NCBI RefSeq assembly: GCF_037038585.1 | Contig: NC_092520.1 | Location: 9,378,501 to 9,442,500 of the forward strand | Direction of reading: 5' to 3' | From: Patagioenas fasciata | Taxonomy: Eukaryota; Chordata; Aves; Columbiformes; Columbidae | DNA: 64,000 bases | Shown: positions 38,201 through 49,846 of the stretch, piece by piece | Layout: the number at the start of each line of letters is the position of its first letter | Position numbering within the stretch: position 1 is the first letter of the stretch | Made by a program: the position numbers and the translations under genes | Notes under the pieces: model-generated | Told to the model about the DNA's origin: nothing | What the model saw: the letters and a program-made list of their open reading frames with translations, nothing else | The model's database searches: none

Positions 38201-38535
38201 CAGTACTTAAAAGGGGCCTGTAAGAAAGATGGGGACAGACATTTTAGCAGGGCCTGTTGCGATAGGACAATGGGTGATGGTTTTAAACTAAAGGAGGGGA
38301 GATTCAGGGCAGACATGAGGAAGAAATTTTTTACACTGAGGGAGGTGAGACCTTGTCCCAGGTTGCCCAGAGAGGTGATGGATGCACCATCCCTGGAGAC
38401 ATCCCAGGCCAGGGTGGACAGGGCTCTGAGCAACCTGATCTGGTGAAGATGTCCCTGCTCATGGCAGGGGTGGCACTGGATGAGCTTTGGAAGTTCCTTT
38501 TCAACCTAAACTATTCTATTGATTCTGTGATTCTA
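38201..38535 (+). mobile_element. CR1 LINE 3' fragment
   Basis: This sense copy begins CAGTACTTAAAAGGGGCCTG, runs through TTTTAAACTAAAGGAGGGGA and the ATGTCCCTGCTCATGGCAGG block, and ends GATTCTGTGATTCTA. Its 5' limit coincides closely with that of the copy at 60501. Confidence 0.93.
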
Positions 38536-40076
38536 GGACCACATAGGAAGCTGTGGCAGAGCTGGACTTTGCACATGGGTCTGGAGCCCCAGCACCTCTC
38601 TGACCCCCGGCCAGTCTGCTGGTTGAGGATGATATGTTTGTCTCATTAAGTGGACAAAGCCTGAATTCCATAAATGTCTGAAAGGCAGGCACATAATGAA
38701 ACAAAAAGTAATACAAACATATTTAATACAAATCGACAGGATTATGAACGTAAGAACGTAAAACTAATGCCAAAACCTGAACAAACTTAGTCCCAGCTCT
38801 TTCTGGAGTATCCTGTGGTGTGTTCACCTTTACCCACAAGGGAGGGATGGTACAACAAATGCCAGATGTTGTATACATTGCATAATGTATTACTGGAAAA
38901 TAGTACAGAATGAATAGATTAATGGTAAATAATACAAAATAAATAGTAATAGAATTCCCCAAAATAGAACAAAACTCTAATGCAGGATGCACTACTAGGC
39001 TGAGAAGCTGTTACCTATAGGAACCAGAGGAATCTCCATCCCTTGTCAGAGTTTCAGCTGACTGGACAGAGCACTAATATATACCCATCAGGAATACCCA
39101 TAGGAGACTGATAAATCATATTATCTAGATCAGTTACCTATTTCTATATAAACATCAGACTACAGAAAGGTCTGTTCTTATACATTCAGTTCACATACAA
39201 ATTGCCTGTTTTTTGACTTGGTAAGATAACCTGTCAGAAGCAGATTTCTTTTTTTTTTTTTAATTCCCTTGAAGATTTTCCTGATGTTAGATAAGCATGA
39301 AGAACAAATATTATCTATCTAACTGAAGAAAAAGAAATCTTTAATAGTGGTTGCTCCACTGCTTGCAACCAGCAGAATTCATTGTAAATTAGGCCTAAGA
39401 TTAATCTCTTGATGTGTATCTAAGCACATTTGCTCAGGACAATGACTCCTACCAGCTGGAACCTGGACTGCATCACACAGTCCCATGGCACCAACAACCA
39501 TCGGTGCCTTTGCTTTAGTTCAGTGTCTGCTTTCCCTGGGGCAGAGCTCTGAGCCACATGTTCGTTCAGGTGAACTTCTAAGAGACTTCAGGATGAAGGA
39601 ACCAGCTTGTTCCCTGGGTTATTACGCCACTTATAACAAGCAGGCTCCGTTGCATGGTTTAAACCCCAAGATATGATTTACACAGAGGCAGCATCAACTG
39701 TCTTTTAGAAGAATCACTGAAAGTCACTGGCTGTTTTCCTTGCCTTTACTTTTCTCTGTGCCTTGCTCCTTCCTCCTGTTTCCTGGCTCCAACATGACTG
39801 TCTGAACACACCATGAAACAACAAACACGCCGGGTCTGAGCCTATTTTCTAGAGAAATAGTTGTGATACCTATTGAGAAAATGTACAGCAACAAGAGGAC
39901 AGTGACAGATGGCAGGAAGAAGGTATGGAGAGGGAAAAGAAAAAGGGAAAGGTACAGAAAGTTTCTATACATTGCCCTGATGAATCTAATAGAAACACCT
40001 GAAAGAGGAGTAGGACATGGAAAGAGCTGATGTAGAGAGCCAGTGTAAGCAGGTGCTCAAAGACCAATCTATTGAG
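38536..40076. other. gene-free intergenic DNA
   Basis: No gene or recent repeat is seen. A T tract is at 39248-39261. The stretch at 38700-39000 is AT-rich. Confidence 0.5.
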
Positions 40077-40158
40077 ACACAGGGTGTTTCAAAATTTGAA
40101 CCCAATTTCAAAGCAATTATAATTCAAATTGGGTCCATCTTTTTGAAACAACCTGTGT
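40077..40158. mobile_element. mariner-like miniature inverted-repeat element (palindrome)
   Basis: The left arm at 40077-40108 (ACACAGGGTGTTTCAAAA, then GAACCCAATTT) is the near-complement of the right arm at 40126-40158 (AAATTGGGTCC, then TTTTTGAAACAACCTGTGT). They are separated by a 17-base centre. Arms of 32-33 bases of this style are like the terminal repeats of Tc1/mariner transposons, here with the whole interior lost. No clean TA target duplication could be assigned. Confidence 0.55.
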
Positions 40159-42700
40159 TATCAAGTAGCTTCATCCTAATGCTCAGGAACGGGCAGGGAA
40201 AGGGAAGGATAGATGATCATAATGGAATTACTGAGGGTTCCTTGGGCAAGGTCAGAGTACCTGGTTTCATGTTGTAGAACAGAATTGAGGCTTCGAGCTT
40301 TTGGGTTTGGTGGGAACACAGGGGCTGCAGGAATGCGACAAATGGGCTGTGTTACTGCAGCTTGATTAATCACTGTCCATCAGCTGAGCTGCTGTACACA
40401 CCATCACCTGTCATACCTGCAAGACGAAATGTGTTAACTGACCCTAACATGAAGGTGGGTCCCTTCCAAGGCACTACAACAGGAATTTCAGCAAGTGCAA
40501 GTTGATTAGCCCTTCAGACAGGCTTAAAATCAGACTGAGGTGCATCTTAGCTGACAGATGGAAAAGTGCAGTGACCATATTGCTTCTATTCAGACGGTCA
40601 TATAAGCCACGATGGTTTTGTTTCTGGCACTGATAGTCTACAGTCAGTTATTTCCCCATATATTCCATAGGCTTTCCTTACAACATACACTGAGCAACTT
40701 CCCAAAGTCATTTTTCCTTCCTTCTTTGGACCTTGTATTAGTAAGAAATATGAATGTTACAAAACTGCCTTGGGAGCAAGAGACAGGAATGAGTTTCGTA
40801 CCTATGGCTACACTTTTTTTGTTTGATCCAAGCCTGGATCACAAGATATCCCTCATGTATTCTAAAACTTGCCATGTAAATAAATCATAAGCCCCTTATG
40901 TGGAGGAGGAGTTAGGGATTGTAAACCTTTCCCTTTATGGCCCGTGTTCTCGGTAGGTTAGAAACCTCCCTTTTTTTTGTGCTCCAGGCAGATATTTGAG
41001 TTCAGCTAAGCCATTCCAGGAGACATTTCCTGGCATTTATGTGCCCTGTGCCTTATCCCGGTCATTGGCATTGCTGATGTACGGTGAGATCACTCACCTG
41101 CTCTGTTTGTCAAGGATTAATAAAAGTGTGCGGGATCCCATTGAACCAGGAACATCCTTTATTAACTTATCTTCATACTAATTGTGTCTGAATGAGGTTG
41201 TCCAAAACACACCCCATGTTTTATTAGCTAATGAGGGAGGTTTTGACCATGAGCACAGAAGGTTTCAAGCCCTTTGCTCTCTTGGAAAGAACTATTAGAC
41301 TTGTAGTCCCACCCTGGTTTAAGCAAACTACCCTCTATCCCCTGTGATAATTTTTAATATTCCCCCTTTGCTCTAGCATTTATGAATCACAAACCGTGTT
41401 TTCAATAACAGCTGAAATTGTGCAGAGGTCACAGATTTTCTAGAAAATCACTTCAACACTGAGTTTTTTCCTAATAAAAAGCAGCTAAGTGTCACTGGGC
41501 GTTTTTTAAGATGTTCAGTCCGATTATGATGCAGAAGTAATCTTAAAAATAGCCACTGCATTGTCCCTGAATTTACCTAGTATCCTTCTAACAGCTGAAT
41601 TGAGCCTTGTGTTTACACAGCATCACCTGGGGTGAAAAAGGCTCTATCATTTTGTTTTCTGGTTTTAAGAAGTTTGATCCTTTCCTATTCAAGACCAGTG
41701 GGTCCCAGTTCAAACTGGGCTGTTGGATACAAAAGTAAGTGTGGCCAGATTCAATACATGTGGACTTCACACACATGTGCAGCATACATACGTGTAAACA
41801 GTGCATCTGAGGCAAATGTATGCTTAAATAGCGGTTTTGTGTGCCCAAATAGTGGCTTTGTGTGCCCCGAATACTGTACCCTTGAATGAACTTTCACTCA
41901 GAGCAAAAGAGTAGATTTTTTTATTTGTACTCATAATTTTTTTTTCCCATAAAAATATTTTAATGATTTAAGTCCCATAGGCCCAAGAGCTCCAGATGCA
42001 TATTTTAGTTGTTTGTCATAAGAACTATCCAGCATAAAAAATGACCATCCTTTCAGCAAGAATGAGTTTGCACAATGCTCAGTGTTAAAGTGAAGTATAA
42101 GAGTTTTTTATTATGGTGAAATAAGTCCTGAGAAAAGCGTCATTTATGAAGCTTTAAAACCAGCAGTGGTAGATTAAGATTTTTGTCATCTGAAAGACTT
42201 TAAAAGGAACTAGGTCTCTAGAAGGTGAACTCCAGTTCTTAGCAAAGGCAGCAATAACCTTCCAGTGGATTTCAGTCATGCTTAGATTTTATACAGAGAT
42301 ACAGCTTTTAGCTTTTTCACCTTTTGACTTTCTGGAGTCTTGAATTATTACCATCCTAGCAGTAACTCTTTTGGGAAGAACTATGTACATACCATATATT
42401 AACCAAACCCTCCTGCAAGGAGGAGTTAATAAAACAATCAGGCATGTTTTTCCTAAGTCATCCTATTAGATTAATGAAACTAAGCACTGATTTTTCCAAG
42501 GGGCCACACAACACATTTCTCACCAGCCCGTGACTGTCGATAGATCAAGACAAGACATGGACCTACCTGTCTGGCTTTATATTTCTTTATATTTCTTCTC
42601 CTGGGAGCATCCAGCTCCTTTGTTGAGGCCTGGATGTGACTGCAACAGAGGAACCCAATGGAATTGTGGATGGAAATACATGCGTGTGTTTCAGAACTGG
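40159..42700. other. gene-free intergenic DNA
   Basis: No gene is supported. A 21-base unit (AATAGYGGYTTTGTGTGCCC with a leading A) is repeated twice in tandem at 41826-41867 with two mismatches. Confidence 0.5.
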
Positions 42701-42802
42701 AATTTCCCACTGACTCTATAGACACTTCTCTCCTCAAGCAGGGTTACTCAATACTCTTTTGGACATGTTTTCTACCCCTTAACTTCACTGCAAATATTTT
42801 CA
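42701..42802 (+). repeat. 102-base direct repeat, copy 1
   Basis: AATTTCCCACTGACTCTATA through GGGTTACTCAATACT to GCAAATATTTTCA. It recurs at 43271-43371 with roughly a dozen differences. It does not match the CR1 copies. Confidence 0.85.
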
Positions 42803-43270
42803 TAAATTTTCAAGAGGCAAAACTCACTCTGATCTTCCCACAAATAGGATTTGGATGCATCTCTCACAGCTCTTTTTTCCAAACATACTTATCTCTGCCT
42901 CTCTGTTGAAAGTGTTTGCAGAGGGCTCTGCTGGGGGAGCAGGCTGCTTCAAGTCAGACATGGTTAACAGAACATCCACTTCTCATCTCTATAGAAGACA
43001 GTGTCATCAGTTACCCAATTCTTTTTCAAACTGCTTATTTCTCACTCTTTGTTAATGATTTTCTCATAAGCAACACTGTTTGCTTCTGGAATTATTCGGG
43101 TGATGCCCACTTAATTGCCTTTTGTACTTTTCACCTTGGAATGAACTCAGATATCGAGAGTGATTTACCTAAAAGGGAAAGTTCTTGCAGTCTTCAGTTA
43201 AATATTTGCTTATGCCTTTTTTGGTTTGCCTTGCCCTTGGTATTCCCATGTCCTTTGAGACATCACTATC

Positions 43271-43371
43271 AATTCCCACTGACTCTATAGACACTTCTCT
43301 CCTCAAGCAGGGTTACTCAATACTGTTTTGGATGCATTTTCTACTCCTTAGCTTGACTGCAAATATTTTCA
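43271..43371 (+). repeat. 102-base direct repeat, copy 2
   Basis: AATTCCCACTGACTCTATAG to GCAAATATTTTCA, in the same orientation as copy 1 and about 570 bases away. The sequence between the copies, and beyond copy 2, is not itself repeated. Confidence 0.85.
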
Positions 43372-43659
43372 CATTTGTGTTACAAAGGCCAACAGAGACC
43401 TTGTGGACAATTTCCTCCTGTTGTGAAAAAGGACATGCATGAGTGGTTAGGATGTAGACATTTCAAACCGGGTTCAGACTGGGCTGCAGGACCGGGCTGG
43501 GAGTATTAACCTATAGAACTCAGAATCATTAAGAAATAATTACTAAACAAAGGACCTAGGTCACTGTTCCCTCATCAAAGCACATTTATGGAGTATCAGT
43601 AAAAAGAGAACTAATGCTAAGGCACCTTGAAAGCTCTTGTTTTCCATAAGAGGAAGCAA

Positions 43660-43915
43660 CAGAGAGGGAAGCACACTAGGGGAACACTGTGGGCCTTAAA
43701 TACAAGAAAAGCATTTGTCACTGTGAGGGTGGTTGGTCACTGGACCAGGCTCCCCAGGGAGGTGGTCACAGCACCAAAGCTGTCAGAGGTCAAAGAGAAT
43801 CTGGACAATGATCTTAGTCACATGGTTTAGTTTTACGTAGCCCTGTGAGGAGTAGGGAGTTGGATTCAATGATTCTTATGGGTCCTTCCAACTCAAGCTA
43901 TTCTGTAGTTCTGTG
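43660..43915 (+). mobile_element. diverged CR1 LINE 3' end fragment
   Basis: This sense fragment contains CACTGTGAGGGTGGTTGGTC, GGCTCCCCAGGGAGGTGGTC and TCCTTCCAACTCAAGCTATT, and ends TCTGTAGTTCTGTG. It is an older relative of the 11080 and 53205 copies. Confidence 0.85.
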
Positions 43916-46237
43916 AAAAGTGAGATTAGATTCAAGATAACGTATAGCTGTGGCTCAGCACTGAATACGCTACCCCTCACACTCTCTGTAGTAGCACTTA
44001 GCTAAACTGCCTGTTTTCTGAAGAGGGAGCATTCTGAGGCTGTGAAAAGGAAGCAGGTAGGATGCTGAATGGGGAATGTCTACAGCCCTGTGGTTTGGGG
44101 ACTCCCTTGATGCCCACAAAGTCTTTACTCAAAGGCCTTCTCAGAGCAGGGACTTGTTCTCCAGCTGCTGTGGCCTTTGGTGACTGCTCCAAGTGCCATC
44201 TTCTTTGTTCTTATAAAACTGGTCTTTCTTCAGCTCTCTTACTTTCCACCTTATATTAAATTAAAAACATAAGTCTTTTTAAGGTCAGGCAGAATTGTTT
44301 GAGCCAGGTTTGAGTATAACAGGTTGTACAAAGTGGAAGAGGTTACAAAAAAGCTGGAGTGACTGGAGGCAGCCCCTGGTGAGGACACCACTCACCTGGA
44401 ATGTGGATGAATGCAGGCAGGGAAGGAGTTTGAACAGAAGCTTCCCACATGTCCCAGCTGAGTGATGCTGTTACAGGTCAGGGGCAGCACGTGAAGCAGA
44501 AGCACTTCCCAGATCTCCTGTCCCAGCCACTTCTTTTACCAGACCAAGCAGGTAGATACACTCTGAGCCCTGGGAAGAAGAGAAGAATTCCCACATTGAG
44601 GGTCCCACCAGAACTTCATCTTTAATAAAGACCCCTAGTGATGAGATGGTGGCAATATGTAAGAGGCTTTATTTGCATACCAAAATATTTCTTCTTAAGC
44701 ATTAATGAGGATTTTTCCTGTAATGTTAAGCAGCAGCTGACATGGCTTCAAAGTTGCCAGCAGCACTCTGCTATTTGAGTTCTGTACCTAAATTATTATT
44801 TCGGTGTTTGAAGTCCATTATGAACATAGACTTTAATGTCTGCAGTCCAGAAAACCATTTATGTACTCCTAGCCTCTACATGTAGCTGAACAGAGAAGCT
44901 TTTCTGCTTTTCCCACTTTTCTCCAACAAGGTTCCCTCCCCGTCCATTCAGTTGTAGCTGGACACTGAGGATCTCCACAAGGCTGGAATTAGTGGGATCT
45001 GATGGCTCAGTCAGCTTTCTGCCGATTTTCACCTCCCTAGATGATTTAGTGTTACCAAAATTGCTCATGGCGAAAGGTAACGCCCAAGCTTTCTGGAATG
45101 CAATGTGTATCATTTCTGCTTGTCCCTTCTCTAGAACTGACATTTCCATGGCAAACATACAATGCTGAAACAAAACAAATATTACAGAATTGGCTCTAAG
45201 ATGTTTATGAACCTCTTCTTGTGTATTAAGAAAAATATTTCTACCAAAATTAGCCATGTATGTTTTTATCTCAACATTTGATTTTACAAACCATAGTGAT
45301 GCTGGTTTGCCTTTTTGCCTTTTACATGGACCAGTCAATCCACTCACCCTTAGGTATCCTTCTGATATGTGTGTTCGATGGCCTTCAAGAGCTGAAACAA
45401 GAGGGAGTAAAGAATGCTGGCAAGAAGCAGAGTCCTCAAGTCAGTCCTTTCCAGCACCCAAATTCTTTACACAAGTGGCACACAGGAGCAAAGAGGTGTT
45501 TTCTGCCTCTGTGAAAATATCTGTATGCTGTCAATCTGAAAACCTATTTAGGGCGGTGGCTGGCCTCGGGATTCCAAACCTTCCCGTTTGGTTACTCATG
45601 TGAAAGCACCTCCGGTTAGAAGTTATTTGTGTTTACCTTGAAGATAACTGATCAGGTTCAAGTCAAGCTGTCTTGAACAAGCCTCGAACATGCCAACAGG
45701 CAGGGAAAGGTATTTGGGAGGGACAGTGCTCAGCCTTCTTGGTGCATGTTTAATCTTAGGTTGCTGATAAAGTTTGCGAAGTGTGGTGGAAATCTCCTGA
45801 CACGGCCTGTGCTTTGACACAGCACCAAGACCTTTGTGGAAATGTTGTGTTCTGCCCCTGAAGGGGACCAGGCTACTATCTACACATCATGGGCTTTCCT
45901 CAAAAGGTGCCCAGTGATGCTTTTCACAGTTTGCTTAATTGGATCCCAGGACTTGTTACTGAAAAGTCCCACTTGCTACAGCTGTGTTACAAAGAGCAAC
46001 AGACCGGTGACTGTTGCCTGGGATGAAGCCAAAGGGCATGTTATGATTCATCTCCACATGACTAAACTCTTTTCCCCCTAAAAACAGGGCGGCCACACCC
46101 AGCCTGCCTGTTGGGAATGGTCCCGAGCATCTGCTGTTCTCTACACTGTGCTCAGGTGTTGCCTGCGAGCTGATGCTAATCCATGTCAAGGTACCATGAA
46201 ACAATGTTGGACAAGCATGTGCCAGTGTTAGAGATGA
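43916..46237. other. gene-free intergenic DNA
   Basis: A 162-codon minus frame at 44859-45347 is open but matches nothing I recognise. Overlapping plus frames lower its credibility. No repeat stands out. Confidence 0.5.
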
Positions 46238-47000
46238 CCACAGAATCACAGAATGTCAGGGATTGGAAGGGACCTCAAAAGCTCATCCAGTCCAATCCCC
46301 CTGCCGGAGCAGGAACACCCAGATGAGGTTACACAGGAAGGTGTCCAGGCGGGTTTGAATGTCTGCACAGAAGGAGACTTCACAACCCCCCATGGCAGCC
46401 TGGGCCAGGCTCTGCCACCCTCACTGAGAAGAAGTTTCTTCTCATATTTAAATGGAACCTCTTGTGTTCCAGTTTGAACCCATTACCCCTTGTCCTATCA
46501 TTGGTTGTCACCTAGAAGAGCCTGGCTCCATACTCGTGACACTCATCCTTTTATACATATTTATAACCATTAATGAGGTCACCCCTCAGTCTCCTCCAAA
46601 CCAAAGAGCCCCAGCTCCCTCAGCCTTTCCTCACACGGGAGATGCTCCACTCCCTTCATCATCTTTGTTGCCCTGCGCTGGACTCTCTCCAGCAGTTCCC
46701 TGTCCTTCTGGAACTGAGGGGCCCAGAACTGGACACAATATTCCAGGTGTGGTCTCACCAGGGCAGAGTAGAGGGGCAGGAGAACCTCTCTGACCTACTG
46801 ACCACCCCCCTTCTAATCCATCCCAGGTACCATTGCCCTTCCTGGCCACAAGGGCCCAGTGCTGGCTCATGGTCATCCTGCTGTCCACCAGGACCCCCAG
46901 GTCCCTTTCCCCTACACTGCTCTCTAATGCATCATTCCCCAACTTATACTGGAACCTGGGGTTGTTCCTGCCCAGATGCAAGACTCTACACTTGCCATGA
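46238..47000 (-). mobile_element. CR1 LINE, about 760 bases, GAGCAGGAACACCC type
   Basis: This antisense copy starts CCACAGAATCACAGAATGTC and passes through GGAGCAGGAACACCCAGATG, AACTGAGGGGCCCAGAACTG and CACCAGGACCCCCAGGTCCC. It is lost soon after AGACTCTACACTTGCCATGA. The coding part is broken by stops and indels. Confidence 0.93.
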
Positions 47001-49680
47001 TGTCTTGGCCCTGTTCAATTTACTAGGCTAGACATAGCCATTAATATAAAGAGTTTAGCAGGAGTCTTGAAGGGGCTGATACATTTATACGGCTAGTAAG
47101 AATATCCGGAGAACAGGAGAAATATTTCAAAAGAAAAAAGAAAACAAATCCACATCAGGTGTTTTGGCAGTGATCACGTACTAAGTTCCTCTGGAAACAG
47201 AACACACAGAACTGCTTCTTACAGGGTTTATGGTGTTGTCCCCAGAAACAACTTGTGCTGCAGGTTCTTGGGAAGAGGATGCTGGACATTGTTGTCCTCT
47301 GCCCACTCTACTGTGCCAGTCCTGGGGCTAGCTGCCATGGAATATTACACTTTTGGTAAAAGGTATGGAAAGACTGCAAAAATGCCTCTCAGAACCTCTG
47401 GTTTCCTTGACTGAATAGGGCGAAGCTTGGAGCTGGCAGCTGACCACTGGCTTTTGCCCAGTGCTGCATCCAGCTGCGCAGGTCTGAGTGCTGAATGAAG
47501 CTGTGCTGCTTCACACCTGGGCTGGTACCTCTGCACAAACGTGGACTGGGTTTGTAGAGCAGTTTTACTGCCTGGTATCTTTATATTTGTGGGAAGTACA
47601 CTGCTAAATTATGTCTGTCATGATTTTTGAACTGAATTCTTCAAATGATCCCCAGCTTAAACTTTTTCTTATGTTTCCATATTTAAATCTAAATAAACAA
47701 AGACATTTAGTCTCCCCCATGAACACATACCATGGCTTGCCTCCTGAGTCCCTTCTTTTACCTCCAGGATGCAACTCAGGGTCTTGTTCCAGACATGTCT
47801 GTGATGTGATGAGCTGGAGAGTTTACCAGCTTCAGCTTCCTTTTCTGAAAGTCCACAAGAAGCAACAGCCAAAGAAGAAAGGGCTGAAACAGCTGTGTAG
47901 AAATGCCATCATGGGCAGACCCAGCAAGGAGAGGCACTGATTGTTATAGCAGTCAACCCCCATGGTTGCCCTGGCTGGAAATATCAATAGATTATGGGAT
48001 GTTCAGAATAGCTGCAAATAGCATCTGCACCCTCTTTGCTGCGAGCAGAATCTGGGGCACAAACTTAGCCATTATATGAAAAAGTACAATGATGTTCGAG
48101 TGAAGAACCAGTCTTAGCAACCCACCGGGAGTCTGTAGCAGGGTACCAGGGGACCACATACATCAGTCTGACATGGTTAGGAACCAGCTCACTCCGTGCT
48201 ACAGATGTGATGCCTCAGCATGGGAATGAAGAGATGAGTTGCATGTGGGAGACTATATCTCCTATGGGAGACCCTGAGCAAAAATGACTTGTATCACACC
48301 ATGTCCTTCAAACAAGTGGCACTGCTTTTGATTAGTGGTAATTGGTCTGCAAGTATTTCATGCGAAGTGTCCATTTGCGTTGAAGAAATATTATAATGGA
48401 TAATATATCTGTATGTCCCTTTCATCACAAAGGCAGGTTTCAGGTACGAAGTGAAATCTGAAGCCACATCCTGCATCTGACGCTGACTCCAAATTCCCAC
48501 CAAAAAAGGACTATGGAAATACAGAATCAGACCCAGGTAAAAACTAAAGGCAGTTTGTCCCTGTTCTTTCTTGTGGATGAAATTCAGTCCATTATTGAGG
48601 CTTAGCACAAAGCCCAGCCAACACATAAGCCCCTCAGCAGGATGTTTAAGTGGCGTCTGGGCTTTGTGCTGGGTCTCTGCACGAGGGTAAAGTTTTACCA
48701 GTGGGGAGAAGGGTTGCTTTGTCCATAGTGAAAAGTACACAGTCAGCCTTCACTGTAGGATGTCTCTTAATTCATTTTTTATTTAATCCTTCGCATTGAG
48801 GGGATGCTGGTTGCCCTAAAGAAATAAAAGCTGCCACTCTGAGGCATGTGCCTTTTACTACCCATGCAATCCAAACAGTTACATTCATATCAAATCAAAG
48901 CACCTCAAGAGCCAAACCTAGAGCAGTTTTTTGTAATTGGCATGTAAAGTTTTAGTTCCTTTTGTTAATATTTTAAGTCAAGCTAAAAGTAATATTTTAA
49001 ATGCTGAGGATTAAGCACGGTAGGCTCAGAGATGTGAATACTCCTATGCCCCTTACTTCATATGATCTGCCTGAGCTCTGACTAATTGTAACCACAAGTC
49101 TTTGAACACAGCACCTCATCCTTAGAAGTAATAGCTGTATTAGGTATGGTTCATCATAGAAATATTAATATATGTAAATAGATGTCCAGTCCAATGCTGA
49201 AGGTATCTTCATTTTGGACTATATACACAGTTTTCCCTTTGTTTCTCTTCTGCTGCCACTAGCAGCTGCTTTTTGCATGCTGGGACATCAGATGCTGGCC
49301 GTGTTGCCTTTGCAAAGTGGGTTTCTAGTGACAGACTCAAGGATTTGAGCTGTAAAATGTCTGTCACATAAAAAGAGTGGCTGAAAAGCTCTGAAAAACT
49401 GTCAGCTAGAATATAAACAATAAGTTTTGGTTCATTGGCTTGGTAACTATTCCAGGAACTAGTCTTCTCTCTACGTCATTAGGAAGGTAATCTTCCCTCA
49501 GTTTCCCTGTCTCATTTTTGCGGTGGATGTATCTGGTGCTTCTACTGAACAGACATACAGATACCATGATCAGGAAGAGGGTGGAAACAACAGTCAGTAA
49601 CTAGTCAAGAGGCAACACTTGTCAAAAGGGCATGATGAGGAGCCCTGACCCAGGTGATCAGTAACAGCTGAGAAAATGAT
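47001..49680. other. gene-free intergenic DNA
   Basis: A 148-codon minus frame at 48294-48740 is unrecognised. At about 49490-49520 CCCTCAGTTTCCCTGTCTCA resembles the MIR tail in plus orientation, but the match is too short to claim. Confidence 0.5.
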
Positions 49681-49846
49681 GAGCCCAGGGAGGTGGTGGG
49701 TGCCCCATCCCTGGAGACATCCCAGGCCAGTCTGGACGGGGCTCTGAGCAACCTGATCTGGGTGAAGATGTCCCTGCTCATGGCAGGGGTGGCACTGGAT
49801 GAGCTTTAAACATCCCTTCCAGCCTAAACCATTCTGTGATTCTGTG
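49681..49846 (+). mobile_element. CR1 LINE 3' end fragment
   Basis: This sense fragment runs from GAGCCCAGGGAGGTGGTGGG through CAACCTGATCTGGGTGAAGA to CATTCTGTGATTCTGTGA. It is 5'-truncated to about 165 bases. Confidence 0.93.

Noticed and set aside
44859..45347. 162-codon minus-strand open frame
   Set aside because: Unrecognised, overlapped by other open frames, no splice or promoter evidence.
48294..48740. 148-codon minus-strand open frame
   Set aside because: Hydrophobic and unrecognised; no evidence of a receptor or other family.
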